DNA of 64,000 nt from Isoetes taiwanensis (Eukaryota; Streptophyta; Lycopodiopsida; Isoetales; Isoetaceae). Shown here piece by piece: positions 34,551 to 46,800 of this stretch. Both the position numbers and the translations under genes were made by a program. Location: contig JAJEKV010000092.1 in the NCBI GenBank assembly GCA_021234155.1, positions 124,001-188,000 of the forward strand, read 5' to 3'. The notes below the pieces were generated by a model. That model worked only from the letters and a program-made list of their open reading frames with translations, had not been told where the DNA came from and ran no database searches. The first letter of the stretch is position 1; each line of letters opens with the position of its first letter.

Positions 34551-34854
34551 GAAGGCTATGAGTGTGAAGAGCGTAGTGCAAACCTTCTACGACGGCTTGC
34601 AGATTTGGATAAAGAGAGATCTAGATCCGTAGAAATTGAGCACATTAGGCAGAATGGAAGCATAATTTTGAAAATTCAAAGGATGGAAATGCGAAGAAAA
34701 GGTAAATAAGGCGCTCGACATGTAACACTCTAATGCCACTCTAACTATTCAATTTTGATTGTAATCCGCCAATCCGATAAGTTTGTTGTTGCATTTGTGC
34801 TGGGTATTGGGTAAGGATCTTAGTGTTCTCTTGGATCAGAAAAGTAGCAGTTTG

Positions 34855-35322
34855 CATTGCGATCTTAACGCCCTAGTTTTGTCTTGTGTATCTCATTGAC
34901 TATTGGGTAAGGTGGAGGATGAAGCAGTTATGAGCCCGGATCCAAAATAGCATTGCATTGCAATCTTATGCCCCAATTTTGATCGAGCCGATGCCGATCT
35001 AGGTAGGGCGAAGCCTTCTGGGGCGCGTGCCGTGATATGATTAGAACGGGAGAGATACCCGTCGCACCATTCTCTGTCCATTCCACTCTGATCCTCGCGA
35101 GGGCGCGTTCAGAGGCATGGTGTACCACTAACGTGGATGGCTTCCCGCTCAGATGTCCCGACCCGGATGGGTGTGGACATGCCGAAAGGACGTTTGTCTA
35201 TAAGGTGGGGGAGTAGATCATATCCAGGAGAAAACTGCGGCTATACATATGCCCCAATTTTGGCTTGTGTACCTCACTAGCCATTGTGTAAGGTGGAGGA
35301 TGCAAGCAGTTATGCGCCTGTG
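34855..35322. repeat. direct repeats flanking a GC-rich island
   Basis: 34861-34937 and 35245-35320 share CTTGTGTA.CTCA, then GGTAAGGTGGAGGATG and AGCAGTTATG. Between them, about 34960-35215 is GC-rich compared with its surroundings and contains sequence such as AGATACCCGTCGCACC and TCCCGACCCGGATGGG. No gene is recognised. It may be an organelle-derived or captured fragment. Confidence 0.45.
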
Positions 35323-35509
35323 AATTGGGTTTTAACTATTGATGATAGTACTACACCATCGCATTACAAAATGAATGACATGGTGATCCACACGATCCTT
35401 GGTTGTGGAGGGCCTATGTTGAAACCATATTTGCCTTTTTTAGTAATTGAAAAGATGTGTCACGCAAGGTGGCAAAAATGACTTTTTTCTAGTCAAAACT
35501 TTTATTAAG

Positions 35510-35720
35510 TGGAGATGATGTGGATGACATGTGTATGATGATGTGGAAGCACTTAGTGATGATGTGGCACCATGGAATGATGACATGTCACCTTAGGTAA
35601 CAAAATGACTTTTCTTAGGTCAAATATTTTGAAAAACGAGTTTTATGGTAGGTAACGTGTATGGTGACATGGCATGCTTTGATGATGAAGTGATGGCATC
35701 TTTTGATGATGATATGGACA
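35510..35720. repeat. GATGATGTGG / GATGACATG minisatellite-like tract
   Basis: Repeats of gatgatgtgg, gatgacatgt and atggtgacatgg, the reverse-orientation equivalent of the tract at 8173-8490. 35721-36500 shows no coding feature. Confidence 0.5.
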
Positions 35721-36499
35721 ACTTGGCACTAATGCACATAACCTTGGATCCCTTATGCAATATCTTGACAATTCATGCTTGTTTGGGGAAATTGTGCACT
35801 TTCTCTCTCTAGATGTATGGTGGGTGTGTGGTGTATGAGTGGTGTGCTTTGACTAGAAAAAAGGCTATTTGCCAACTTTGGCTAGGGGAGGTAAGGCAAT
35901 AGGATATGTATTATGAGGCAAGTATGATGTTCATGGATGGGATTGAGGTGGTAAGCTCATGTAAGATAGAAAGGGTAGGAAATAGTGAGATAGAAAAGGT
36001 TTATGTGGATCAAGGGCAACTCTTGAGCAGATTAACATGTAATGGATGTATGAGAGGATGATCCTACACATGACAAAATGTTTGTTAGTACAAAGAGCTG
36101 CTGTTGTGGCAGGGATGGCAGCAACATCATATGTAGAGATGTGAAAGAAAATTAGATGAGAAAATGAGAATGAGCTGTATAAATGAGTTTTTCAAATGCT
36201 CATGCATGGAAATCAATCACTTTAGCAATGATAACTCAAAATTTTGGCCTTGTATGAGCTGGAACCTGCATGCATCTCACTGTTCTTGCATTAGTCACAG
36301 TAATAGATCACCAAAGCACGAAAGAAACTAAACTTCGCATTAATTTTGTCTATTTGTGCAAACATCTAAAACTAATTCCTGGACTACTCTTAAACTTATT
36401 TTTTGTCTTTTCTCTTTCTGTTTTTTAGATTTTGCAAATATGCTCAACAACTCAAAAAGCAATCTATGCTAACCTATCTATAAAACTCGTTCTGATTTT

Positions 36500-37124
36500 A
36501 ATCAAACAAACTTAAGGCAACATGTTGTTGCCAATACCTCTTCAAATGTAAGATATTAATGGGATTTGGTGGCTCTCTTCCATCAACAACAGTCTTTTCC
36601 TGCTACTCCAATCACTTCAAAAGGGCCTTCCCATAGATTCTCAAATTTGGATGCTACATCCTCCCTTCTTTTGTTCCACTTAAGCGCCAATTCTCCAATT
36701 TTGGGAGTACCTTGAAGCTTGTGAGCAGCCTTGAATGCTGCTATGTCCTTGGCTTTCTTGATAAGAATTGCATTTTCAGCCTCAAACCTGTGTTCTTCCA
36801 GTTGTATCAATCTCACACATCTTTCTTTTAGTGCATCCTCCATTTCTAAATTGATTTGATAAGCCAATTTGATGGAGGGTAATTCAAGTTCAATGGGGAC
36901 AATGGACTCGATACCATATATAAGGCTAAAGGGTGTATGCTTTGTGGATGCCTTAATGGTGGTCCTATATGCCCATAAGGCATCATGCAATTTCATATGC
37001 CAATCCTTTTTAGAAATACTAATAGTCTTTTTAAGAATTGACTTCAAAACTTTGTTTGTTGACTCAGCTTGACCATTACCTTGAGGATAGTAGTTGAGCT
37101 TTTGGTATGTTTGACTTTGAGAGT
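36500..37124 (-). pseudogene. gypsy integrase C-terminal part (left half of a split element)
   Basis: The minus strand reads YYPQGNGQAESTNKVLKS, LHDALWAYRTTIKASTKH and TPFSLIYGIESIVPIE, the conserved end of a Ty3/gypsy integrase core. It ends DGREPPNPINILHLKRYW near 36510 with one late frame change. There is no chromodomain, so it is more like OTA-type gypsy than the element at 11.4-24.3 kb. The upstream half lies at 56691-59000, separated by the CACTA insertion. Confidence 0.8.
37122..37124. repeat. CACTA target-site duplication AGT, left copy
   Basis: The 3-bp duplication matches 56691-56693. Removing the insert with one AGT joins IASLLAT to LKVKHTKS of the gypsy integrase in frame. Confidence 0.85.
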
Positions 37125-37132
37125 CACAACAA

Positions 37133-37620
37133 GAAAAGGGTCATTTAGCGACGTCTATAGCGACGTCTGAGCGACGTCTATGCGACGTCGGCGGACGTCG
37201 CGACGCATCGCGTCACGCCGCAGACGTCGTTATGACGTCGCCGCACGCGGTTGGCGTGCCGCGGCAGACGTCGCAGGGCGTGATTACGACGTCAGCGGGA
37301 CGTCGCATGCCACGTGACACGTGAAATATACACGTGGAATATACACGTGGAATATACACGTGGAACATCAACAAAATCCACGCGTGCCGTAAAAGCCACG
37401 TGTATACGTCGCATGCGACGTGACACGTGGAACAGACACGTGGAATATACACGTGGAATATACACGTGCGTAAAAGCCACGTGTATACGTCGCATGCGAC
37501 GTGACACGTGGAATATAAACGTGGAATATACACGTGGAAAATTCGAAAATCCGCGTATAGAAAAGCCACGTGGCAAAAAAAGCCACGTGGATACGTCGCA
37601 TGCGACGTGTAGGGGAAAAA
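37133..37620. repeat. left subterminal repeat array of the CACTA element
   Basis: Repeated GCGACGTC up to about 37300, then CACGTGGAATATA units (G-box CACGTG) and a ~100-bp repeated block AAAAGCCACGTGTATACGTC followed by the palindrome GTCGCATGCGAC near 37407, 37492 and 37596. The long open frames here are repeat artefacts. 37621-37800 is an A/T run region. Confidence 0.85.
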
Positions 37621-37799
37621 AATAAAAAAAAAATAAAAAATATATTTATATAAAAAATATAAATATAAAAATATTTTTAAATAATCACAAAAGTGTTTTT
37701 ATATTTATATTTTTAAATAGTCACAAAATTATTTTTATATTTATATTTTTAAATAATCACAAAAGTGAATTGTATTTATATTTTTAAATAATCACAAAA

Positions 37800-40191
37800 G
37801 ACTCGTTAAGAGGAGTATCCACCCTTTTAGCCTAGAGCTAATCTACGCCGATTCAAAGTGGAGTAGTCATCCGAGTACGTAGTTTGAGGACGCCTCGAAC
37901 CGTCAGCCGCACGGTTGCGATTGGATGGCTCTCCAGCAATGTTTGCAGATCCCTCGCCGCCCTCGCGCCCCATGTCATGCTCTAGACCTTCATTCATATC
38001 CGCCACTGCTTCCTATAAAAACCAAAAGAATATGGCGTTAATGTAGTTCATAGAATTATAATAATTTTCTACAACGCACCCCCGCATTCCCGCGAAGTGG
38101 GAGAGTTCCCTCGTCGTATAACTGTTGATACAGATAAACAGCTCCACGTTCCGTGGCTACTTGTACGTGCTGCTTGTTAGGGGCAAACCCGTATAGATGT
38201 TCCTATGACAATATAACGAGTATTAGCTAGTGACATTTAAAGTTCTTATTAAAATTAATGTGAACTAATATAGCTCTTACGAATCTATGGAAAAACCCTT
38301 TTCGACCGCCGGAGCCCAAATGAGACGGCTTTCGCTCACTTTTAGTTGCTTTGTCGGTCCGAGCTCTATGTTTGCTTTCTGGATCCTTTGCACGTTCGAA
38401 TGCAATCTGATTGCAAGGCACACAACATTATCACAAGTTAAAGTGAACGAATGACAAAAAAAATAAGAAATACCTTGATATCTTCCTTGTGGAGATTAAG
38501 TGGTTTAGGGACTTTTGACCAATCGCCTCCTTCTTTTTCGCAAGTCTGCTTCAGTTCCTTGACCACATGGTGCCTTTGACATAAATCGATAGATCAACGC
38601 AATATCAAAATAATAAAAACAAGACTATGACTAGGTCATGTACCTCCTTTTTCGTATAAGCTCGCCCATCATCGAAGTAAGCTTCTTCCAGTTAAACGCC
38701 TTTGCCTGGGAAACTCTGTTTCATTTTATTTTTGACGCTCTCTATTTCGCGTTGGTCATAAGCGCCAGGCCACTCCCCTATACCGCGGGGAGGCCATAAA
38801 CGAGAGATATTATTTGTGACCGCGTCCCTCAGTGTAGTATAAAAGACACTTCCCTCATCATCCTTCTTAGGAAGAGCGTCCCTGAAGCATAAATGGTGGG
38901 TATATAAAAGCGTGTTTATGTCTACCGTCAATATACATATCCCGTCCCGATTAAGAACCTTTTGAGCACTTTACAATGTATTCTAAGTGAAGAGAATGAA
39001 CAAAACAACAAATTTAGATGACAAAGTACTAATATTTAAGGTTGATATCTTAAATAATATGTTCACATAACTTACATCAAAAAATTATTATTAATATGAT
39101 AGTCGGGTATATTCGGGGCCAAATCACCCGCAGACTTACGTGTCTAAAACAAAGCGAAATGGACGCTCTTCTTCAGTGACACGTGTACGTCGTCGGGATC
39201 CTTCCCTCTCCAAGTCAGGCGACCGACCATGTTCTTCGGATCCCGAACCCTGTGATGATCGTCGCGATCTTGAACGTTGTGAGTCTGTTGCTCCACTACT
39301 TCTTGACCTGGGAAGTAATGAGAGAATGAGCATCTTTAACATGCTGCAACCAAAGAAATGTTTGGTACGTAGTGGATATATATTTACCTGTTGAAATCTT
39401 CCTCCAAGTTCCTTGCATTAGAAAAATCTATTCCCGTCTCTTGCCTAGAACGGGAGTCCATACTACGTCTAGCGATCTCAATATTCTCGTGAGAACGTGG
39501 AGGCCGATAATCAACACTATGTCGTTGGGGAATAGGAGCGGGAGGCTGCCTAACTGGTGTTGGTGTCAAAGAGGCAAAATATGCTGCAATTTGGTCTCTC
39601 TCGGCGGGAGACATGTTTGCGAGGAAGGCGGGGAGCGGCGGAGGAGCTGCAGAAGCACAAATATCATGCAAAAAACAATTCATTTATTTATTATTTTTAT
39701 AAAAAGCTATCTTAATACCCAAACCTGCTGGTGTAGTGACAGGTGGAGGTTGGCGTCTTGGAACATCAGCACGATTGCCCCTACCTCGTGAAGTCCTCCT
39801 CCTATTTTCTCTAAACTCGTCCCTTTCCTCTACACAACAAATTAAAACTCCATGCATAAACTCACATACCTAATTAGAGGGTAAAGCGTATAATAAAAAC
39901 TATATAAATACTTACCTTCGTCTTCATCATTCTCCGTACGATTGCGATTACCTCTATTCATCTCCGAGAAAAAGAGCACACCTAGATCAAAAGAAATTGT
40001 GAGAGAAACATTTGATAACCATGAATGATATTGGTTGCAATAATTGTGCCACTAATGAGCCCCGACAGACTTACTGCAGTCTTGACCGTCTTGACCGGGG
40101 GCGGAGGGGGAGATGCATAACGCCATGAATATTGCATCAGCAGAAAGAGGGCCACAATGAGGAAAACCGCTAAGAATTGAGCCTCCGCCAT
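37800..40191 (-). pseudogene. CACTA second gene (TNPA/Ptta, Transposase_24-like), multi-exon
   Basis: Exon-like blocks with good splice sites run leftwards: MAEAQFLAVFLIVALFLLMQ at 40191 with donor GCA|GTAAGT; MNRGNRNRTENDEDEG near 39962 with donor AAG|GTAAGT; a proline-rich block near 39680-39384; an Arg/Ser-rich block at 39342-39136; LPKKDDEGSVFYTTLRDAV and ISRLWPPRGIGEWPGAYDQ at 38931-38692; AFERAKDPESKHRARTDKA and GSGGRKGFFHRFV at 38421-38227. The last blocks match the plant transposase domain that accompanies TNP2 and helps bind subterminal repeats. Exon joins are my inference. Confidence 0.55.
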
Positions 40192-40369
40192 GACTATATA
40201 TATTAATTTGAACATAACGAGAATTAGCAAGAGAAAAGCTTTGAACAAGTGTCTTTGAATAAATACCTAAATTTATATTCTTATATTCTTATTTATATTA
40301 GAAAAGTATCTCGTATATATGTATGGGGTGCATATCGAACTCTAGGTTGCCATATTATCAGGCCATGTA

Positions 40370-40620
40370 TCATGTCATACACCGAACCCTAAATTATCCC
40401 ATGTGGCATTTTTAGTGCCACATCATGAAACCCTACGTTGCGTGTGGCACATCATCAAACCCTAGGTTGTGTCACGTCACGACTTCCTATTGCCACATCA
40501 TAGTAAGTGCCATGTCATCAAACCCTAGCTTGCGTGTGCCACATCATCAAACCCTAGATTGTGCCACATGGCATTTACAATCTAGGGTTTGATGATGTAG
40601 CACACAAAACCTAGGGTTTG
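40370..40620. repeat. CCACATCATCAAACCCTAG repeats with a 22-bp perfect hairpin
   Basis: Five or more copies of (ac)atcatcaaaccctag occur; 40541-40562 and 40577-40598 are perfect 22-bp inverted copies with a 14-base loop. 40621-40781 is AT-rich and plain. Confidence 0.75.
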
Positions 40621-40781
40621 ACGTCTGTAGCGACACTTTATCTACAAGTTGTGATTAATAATTTATTTACCATTAATAATAATTTTTTTGATTAATAAAT
40701 TACTTTTTTCATTAGTAATTTTGAATAAAAAACATTTATTGGTTGCAACAAGCCTCAAATAGGAAGACAAAATTATATTAA

Positions 40782-41993
40782 TCACTTCTTGCAAGCATTT
40801 AACAGTAGCTTAGCCATCTCAAGTGGATCACCACACTTCATATGTCGTCTCTCTCTCACAACTATATCAGAAGAAAGCCCTGTTGTTTTGAACACATCGA
40901 CGACGCGAGCAATAGATGGGCGATCCATGTGCACCAGCTCTCTATCCATCATCATTTGGACCTTCATATGTTGGATGATGTCCAATGTGCTAGAGTATCG
41001 GTCGGTTGGGTTTATCTCAACACACATCCCCATAAGCCGCATTGCCTGGACAAAATCGAGGAGCATCTCGTAAATGTAGCCCAGGGAATATATGTCAGAT
41101 ATCTCATGCCCCCATGATGCTTGGTCATCTGATGATGATGTAAAAACTCTCTTCTCCCACCAAGGATATCGCACCGTTCCATCTTGTAGTGTATAACGGC
41201 TCTTCAATTTGGGCATTCGCTCCTTGCAAAAAAAACGGAGGGCCGTGTCCCAATCACCAATAGCCACCCACACATTTGTAAGGGAGTCATCAAAATGGAG
41301 TTTGACCCTTTTGCAATTGAGCTTTGTGTGTATCCAACCTGGAGCGTGGATGGCATAGACTTCTTCTGCAAGAGCGAGAGCTATTTCTGGGACGTACTTA
41401 TACACGAGTCTCATTTTGGCTTTCCACTCCGCACTTATCTTCATATCAGCCCTTCTTGGAGCACTATGCATTGCATTTGACCATCTCCTATAAGAAGAGA
41501 ATTGGCTCGGAAGATGGTCAAGTAATTCTGCAAAGGTTCCTCCATTCATGAATGGCAAGACTACCATTGGTCCCTGTGGCTCATCTCCACAAAAGACCTC
41601 AGGGGCAAGTCCAAGGGGTGTGGCCAATGCTGGACTTGGGCTCTTGAAACGGATATACTTGTCAGCCAACAACCATGATGCAGCTCTATCTTGGCCTCTC
41701 CACACAATGCCAGTATAATAGTCATCTTGATTAAAGTACAGGGTTCCCAAGATCTGGATTTGGTATATCTGGCAGTCTTGTTTACTACCAATGCACTTTA
41801 CAACGCGTTTACAACATCACGGGGAATCTTTGTCAATAAATGCAGCATATTTATCATGAGCATATAATGATAATCTAGCCCCTGTACCAATAGAGCTCCC
41901 ACCATGGATAAGACTATCTAACTCCTTCACCTGTTCATCTTTGAGATCGCCATCGCCATCTTGTGATCTTTCGCCGGACCTTTGCACCGCCAT
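40782..41993 (-). pseudogene. kinase-like (pseudokinase) cargo gene of the CACTA element
   Basis: From ATG at 41993 the frame encodes an N-lobe start with a glycine-loop-like SIGTGARLSLY. A frame change near 41815 leads into RVVKCIGSKQ and the 41750-40782 frame, with FMNGGTFAELLDHLP, GWIHTKLNCKRVKL, VAIGDWDTALRF, SDIYSLGYIYEMLLD and NPTDRYSSTLDII. The order is that of a protein kinase domain, but the catalytic HRDLKxxN is HTKLNCKR (Asp to Lys, Asn to Arg) and DFG is DWD, so catalysis is unlikely. It looks single-exon and sits between TNP2 and the TNPA-like gene on the same strand. Capture from a host receptor-like kinase is plausible. Confidence 0.6.
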
Positions 41994-42067
41994 GAATTAG
42001 CCCATCGTCCCCATTATGCCTCAAAGATAGGGGCTCATAAGTGGCACTTTATACTTAAGTAGCATCC

Positions 42068-42289
42068 TCAATTCGGCTCGGGATTGCAAACCCAAGACTT
42101 TAAGTTCTTTCTCATCATATCTTCCAACTCGGACTCATGCTCGGCCACCTCCCACATAATTCGGGATCGACATTCTTTCTCAAGCGATGCTACAAAGCGG
42201 TTAATTCGATCATCGGTTTGCATATGTTGTTCGGGTTGGTCATTCAGGCGATATTTGATTGATGAGGATCGCCTAATTTCACTAAGCAT
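42068..42289 (-). other. small unassigned exon-like frame
   Basis: A 73-residue charged helix-rich frame (RINRFVASLEKECRSRIMWE) follows an acceptor-like TTTGTAG near 42320. It could be a 5' exon of the kinase-like gene or a TNP2 tail; unrecognised. Confidence 0.25.
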
Positions 42290-42536
42290 CTCTGTCCTCC
42301 ATCGAGGCCATTTTTATGCCTACAAACAAAACAAAATAATGAATACAAAAGCCAAGCATGCACAAAGTAAATGCAACATAATACGACAATATCAAACATG
42401 TATGCAGACCATATAATCATTACTTATAACCGCCCTATGGCGACTAATACCTTATCCGATCCCCGCCCCAAAAGCAAGAAAAAAAAGAAGAAGAAACAAG
42501 AAAAACTAAATAGGTTAGATTAGGTGGCATGGTGGC

Positions 42537-42636
42537 ATGTTCTAGTCTAGAGGCAATGCTTGAGCCTATGTGGCTTCTTTGAGCCCATGTTCTAGTCTAG
42601 AGGCAATGCTTGAGCCTATGTGGCTTCTTTGAGCCC
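42537..42636. repeat. perfect 50-bp tandem duplication
   Basis: TCTAGTCTAGAGGCAATGCT begins at 42541 and 42591; the two 50-bp units are identical, so the duplication is very recent. Confidence 0.9.
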
Positions 42637-42823
42637 ATGTTCCACCCGTTCTTTATTCCTCCGATATAATGTATACCAAAAGGGGAAGAAAAAAAAGAAT
42701 TGAATTGAATGGGTTTTTATTGCACACGAAGACCAATAGACATAGCCTATCAGAAGGATTGCACTGAGGATGTGCATAATATTTGACATATAGAATTTAA
42801 TGATCGTCTCCTCTAGGTGCTAA

Positions 42824-45124
42824 CTAGGAGTCGTCATTGTTAGCATTGCAAACATTTGTATTAAAATGCCTGAAGTACATCTGTATTTCGTGGAATTGCT
42901 CTGGTGTAAGATGCTGCATGAGAGCTGGTGGTCCAACCTCTTGATGCTCGTTTTCCGGTGAGTTTGAATGCCTTGATCTGCCAGAGGGCTCTTCATACGT
43001 TATTGACTCCTCTAGCACAACACCTTGGAATATTGGGCGTCCCCTCGGTGTAGTTTGTATGATAAACCACCATGTTGGGTCTTGTCGATCGGTAAAGAAA
43101 AAAATCTGTTCAAAGAAGCTGGACGTGAGATTGATATTGATGGTCTAAATTTTGAAGTGGATATGTGTATGTGTGTACCTGTTCACAGTTGTCTGGAAGG
43201 ACAAGCGTCTCACTACTAGGGTACATCTTGCTAGAGTTGACAGCGAAAAAGCCACTTGTTCTATCATACTTTACTGTAGGCCTGGCCCCCCTTAATTGAA
43301 GGTCAAACCAATCGACATCGAATATGAAGGTCTTAAAATTGCCACCAACATCCACCTCCATTATAGTCTTTAACCTCCCGACCCAATCACAGGTGGCTTC
43401 CTGACGATTACGATCGGCAACACTTGATTGAAACTCCATCGTGAATGATGCCATGACTCCGCAGTCACAAGTCTTCCTGTGTATGTCAAGAGAACTCACA
43501 CGATAGTGGGTCCCATGCCACCATATCGAGGAGTAAGATATATACTGTCAAAAGCACCATTAATGTCAATAGATACAATAACATCAAAAGAAAATACTCG
43601 ATTTCGACATCAACATAATTTGTTGCAACTACCTTTTTCATGACACCTTGTGCGTATGCCCATTCCGTAGGCTGTAATATACTCCCCTTGTGATATGCAT
43701 CGGGTCAAAGCACTGTAGTACCCATTCTCTTTCCATCCGGCAAGGGTTCATATCCATCAGGGTACGGGGCTCGTCTATTATGTCGTCTCCATTCATGCCT
43801 CTTCTCTTCCATTTCTTCCTTTGCGTTCTCATAACGAGCAATCCATTTTGCCATTGGTGCCGAATTGTAAAGAAGAAATTGATTAACCTTAATGATCATA
43901 TCAGGCGGAAATGACTTCTGCATACCATTGCCTTCTGCCACTACCCCCACAATCTTCTCGTCCCCTTCATCACTCCATAAGCGAGGTGCATCTGGATGTA
44001 CGGCGGAAATATATTTTGTCATATAGAAAAGCGACTCTTTCGCAAGCCATCCCTCTGCCATACTACCTTCAGGACGTGCTCTTTGACGCACCATATCCTT
44101 CAATACCTTCATAAACCTTTCCAAGAAAAACATCCATCTGGCATGTACAGTTCCCGCGAGCTCCACTTCCTCAATAAGATGTACCAAAAGATGGGTTTGA
44201 CTATCAAGAAAGCTCGTAGGAAACTCCTTCTCCAACAAGCAACATGCCTCTGCAATTTTCACTTTCATCTCTTCAATTTCGTCTTTCGGTATAGTTTTTT
44301 TACACATCCACCTATGAGGTCCAAAACAAAAAACTTAGCCACAAATAAAATAGACGGGGGACCACTAAATCAACATGGGTAACAACCTTATGACCTTTGA
44401 TAGGGCACTTATTGCCTCCAATGGTCCCTTGTCTAAAACTCCCCTAAAGGTCAGGGGCATGAAGAACTGCATGATCCAAACACCAAATATAAGTTATGGG
44501 TTACATTTTATAGTAGTGCATATATGTGGACTTCAATTGCTTACATGCAAGAACTTATGCCAGTCATGGGACTTTAAACCAGTCAGCTCCCCACTACTTG
44601 TGAATGCGGTTCGCAATGATTGCATATAACCAGTTGGTGTTCTAAGGGCCCTTAAATCATCATAAATAGCTCGATGGTCAGCCCTAGCAATAACCCATTT
44701 TGCCGGAGGAAGTGGTTGCCCTTCACCTCGGATCCATGCCTCTTTCTTTGTATTACTTACCTTAAGGTCCATCCTGGCATTTGTTGTGTCTTTTTGACCA
44801 AATACATGCTTCCATAAAGAGTTTCCCACGTTCTTGAAGATATGCATCGGGTCTAAAAGGTGTTGAATCAATAGGTCGGTCCAATATGGTAGTCTATAAA
44901 AAACAGACTTCCTTTTCATATTGGCGGTAAAGACTCCTCCTCCTCAGCGGCTTCCGCCACCACCCTTTGTATAATTCCTCATCCTCCTTTGTCTAGGGTC
45001 GACTCACGACCTCCTAAAGTACCAGGTGCCCCCCTACGGATTTCCCCTTGCGGATTTCCCCCCTCTTCCTTCTTATCCCAATGCTCACCCCATTCTCGTA
45101 TGGTAATTACGCTTGGTGGTTCGT
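42824..45124 (-). pseudogene. CACTA TNP2 transposase, downstream half
   Basis: Exon-like blocks continue TNP2 after the nested insertion: LPYWTDLLIQHLLDPMHIFK with NARMDLKVSN (44919-44533), a DUF4218 block (FLDSQTHLLVHLIEEVELAG, 44307-43705), a DUF4216 block (VGRLKTIMEVDVGGNFKTFI, then FFAVNSSKMYPSSETLVL, 43499-43110) and an acidic C-terminus (43018-42824). TNP2 catalyses CACTA transposition with a DDE-type core. Frame changes near 45000-44940 show decay. The first half is at 52720-54212. Confidence 0.85.
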
Positions 45125-45128
45125 ATAG
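45125..45128. repeat. target-site duplication ATAG of the nested transposon, left copy
   Basis: Four bases identical to 52716-52719. Confidence 0.8.
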
Positions 45129-45415
45129 GGGTCTAAGTTAGATATTGGGGTACAAAAAGCGCGACAAGCGGAGGCAATTAAGCACGCGAAGCGGCTATTC
45201 TTCGCACCTTTCGTTTCCGTGGCCTTTTTAGCAAACAATGATACGGGCTGTCCGGACCCGTAATCATTCAGCGCCCGAAATCGATAATTGATCTGCTTTA
45301 TGCGCACATTATACCCTATTTTCTGATTCGAATTGTACCCTCACGCCTTCGAGTTTTTTTTTTCCTTCCGGCTTGCTTCATACCTTGCTCTTTGGTTAAT
45401 TCCTTTGCTTTTGCG

Positions 45416-46685
45416 ATGGCCGGGAGAAGGGATTATTCCTCGCCAGCTGAAGTGGGCTGCAGGGGATCTTTGGTTGAAGAAGATTGGAACAGTGTATGGA
45501 CAGAACCATTCGAATCCTTTAAAGAAAAAGGCAAAATAAAAATTTATTTTCTCCGCACTCATCTGAAGCAACAATTGGAGGACTTGGTCGAGTTCCTGTA
45601 TCCTGAAGCAGGATTACCAAACAACGAATTGAGGAAACTTCGTTGCTTTGGCATTTGCTTGGGAGCATTGTGGTCGTCGCGGAGAGCAAGATCATGAGGG
45701 TCATAAGATAAATTGGGATGCATACAAGTCACGGAGTTCTTGTTTGGTCGAGAAAAAAACCAAGGGATGATATGGATGTAAAGAAAGAAGATGTTAAAAA
45801 AATGAAAACCGTACATCCTTCAGGCCAAAGCACACCTCAGCCTTCAGGCAGAAGAACACCTCAGATGGAATTAAAAGCGAAATCAGGTCAGCCAAATGAA
45901 TTTTTACGTTTTGCAATTGTAGTTTCAATATTTCTTTGATTGATGAGGAAGTAAAAGAAGTTGGAAACAGAGTTAGATAACATCAAGCAGATTTGGCTAA
46001 GATTATTAGTAAGATTGAGGTTGACAACAACTCCCTAGCACGGGAGCAAGTAATGATTGATATAGCAAAGAAGGAGGTGAGTAGACTACAGAATGAGTTA
46101 TCTGCTTTGAATGACAAAGCAGATAAAACAGATGAAGATTTGACCCAGATTGCAGATTTGAAGCATAAAATAAGTGGAGAGCTTTACTTCTGCTCCAAAC
46201 TGGAAGCTTGCCTTCCAAAGGTAAGTGTTGAAGCAGTAGACGAAAGGGAGAAGAAGCAAAGGCTAAAAGCCTCTTTAGAATTCAGACTTCAAGAAAGCAG
46301 GGTCTGTTTAGAAGCTGCTAGGCAGTTGATGCACCAGGACACTTCACGAATCTCTATCATGACTATGAAGAGCAGATTGCCAGGTTTTATGGAGAACTCA
46401 TGTGCTGCATGTGGATTGGTATTCAATCCACAATATACTTTGAGTATGAAGTTGCCATGTGAACATGCCTATCACTTGGCATGTTGCATGCTTCTGTATG
46501 AAAAGAAGGCATGCTTCAGGTGCTTAAAGGAAGTTCCCAGGGATTTGTTTGTGGAACTTGGTTTAGAAGTTGGAGCTGAAGATGGAGCTGAGGTAGCCAT
46601 CAGCAGTGGGTTTGGAGCAGGCACTAGTAGTGCTTTTGCTTCACCCTACAAGCGATCAACTTCTTCACCAATATTTGTTCTTTGA
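45416..46685 (+). CDS. coiled-coil / RING-type protein inside the nested transposon
   Basis: ATG at 45416 opens MAGRRDYSSPAEVGCRGSL and a helical exon ending near 45697. Exon-like frames follow at 45718-45900 and 45975-46685. The last encodes a long coiled coil (AKKEVSRLQNELSALNDKAD) and a RING-like C3H2C3 pattern: CAAC, LPCEHAYHLACC and CFRC. RING proteins are usually E3 ubiquitin ligases. Exon joins between the blocks are not obvious, so the gene may be broken. It runs opposite to the transposase and may be a captured host gene or a standard second gene of this transposon family. Confidence 0.5.
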
Positions 46686-46800
46686 GTCTCCATTAGTTCT
46701 GATTATACTCTAGCAATTTGTGGCATCACCAAAACCTGTTACAAAAAGGCGTGGCATCACCAAGTCTGTTACAACAGCAGCGGTTGAAGCATTAAGAAAG

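Noticed and set aside
34512-34709. 65-residue plus-strand ORF (EERSANLLRRLADLDKERS)
   Set aside because: Protein-like composition, but it overlaps the opposite-strand frame, with no splice or promoter context and no recognised family.
37213-37625. Several overlapping ORFs of 77-118 residues (IPRVYSTC repeats)
   Set aside because: They are translations of CACGTGGAATATA repeats in the CACTA subterminal array.
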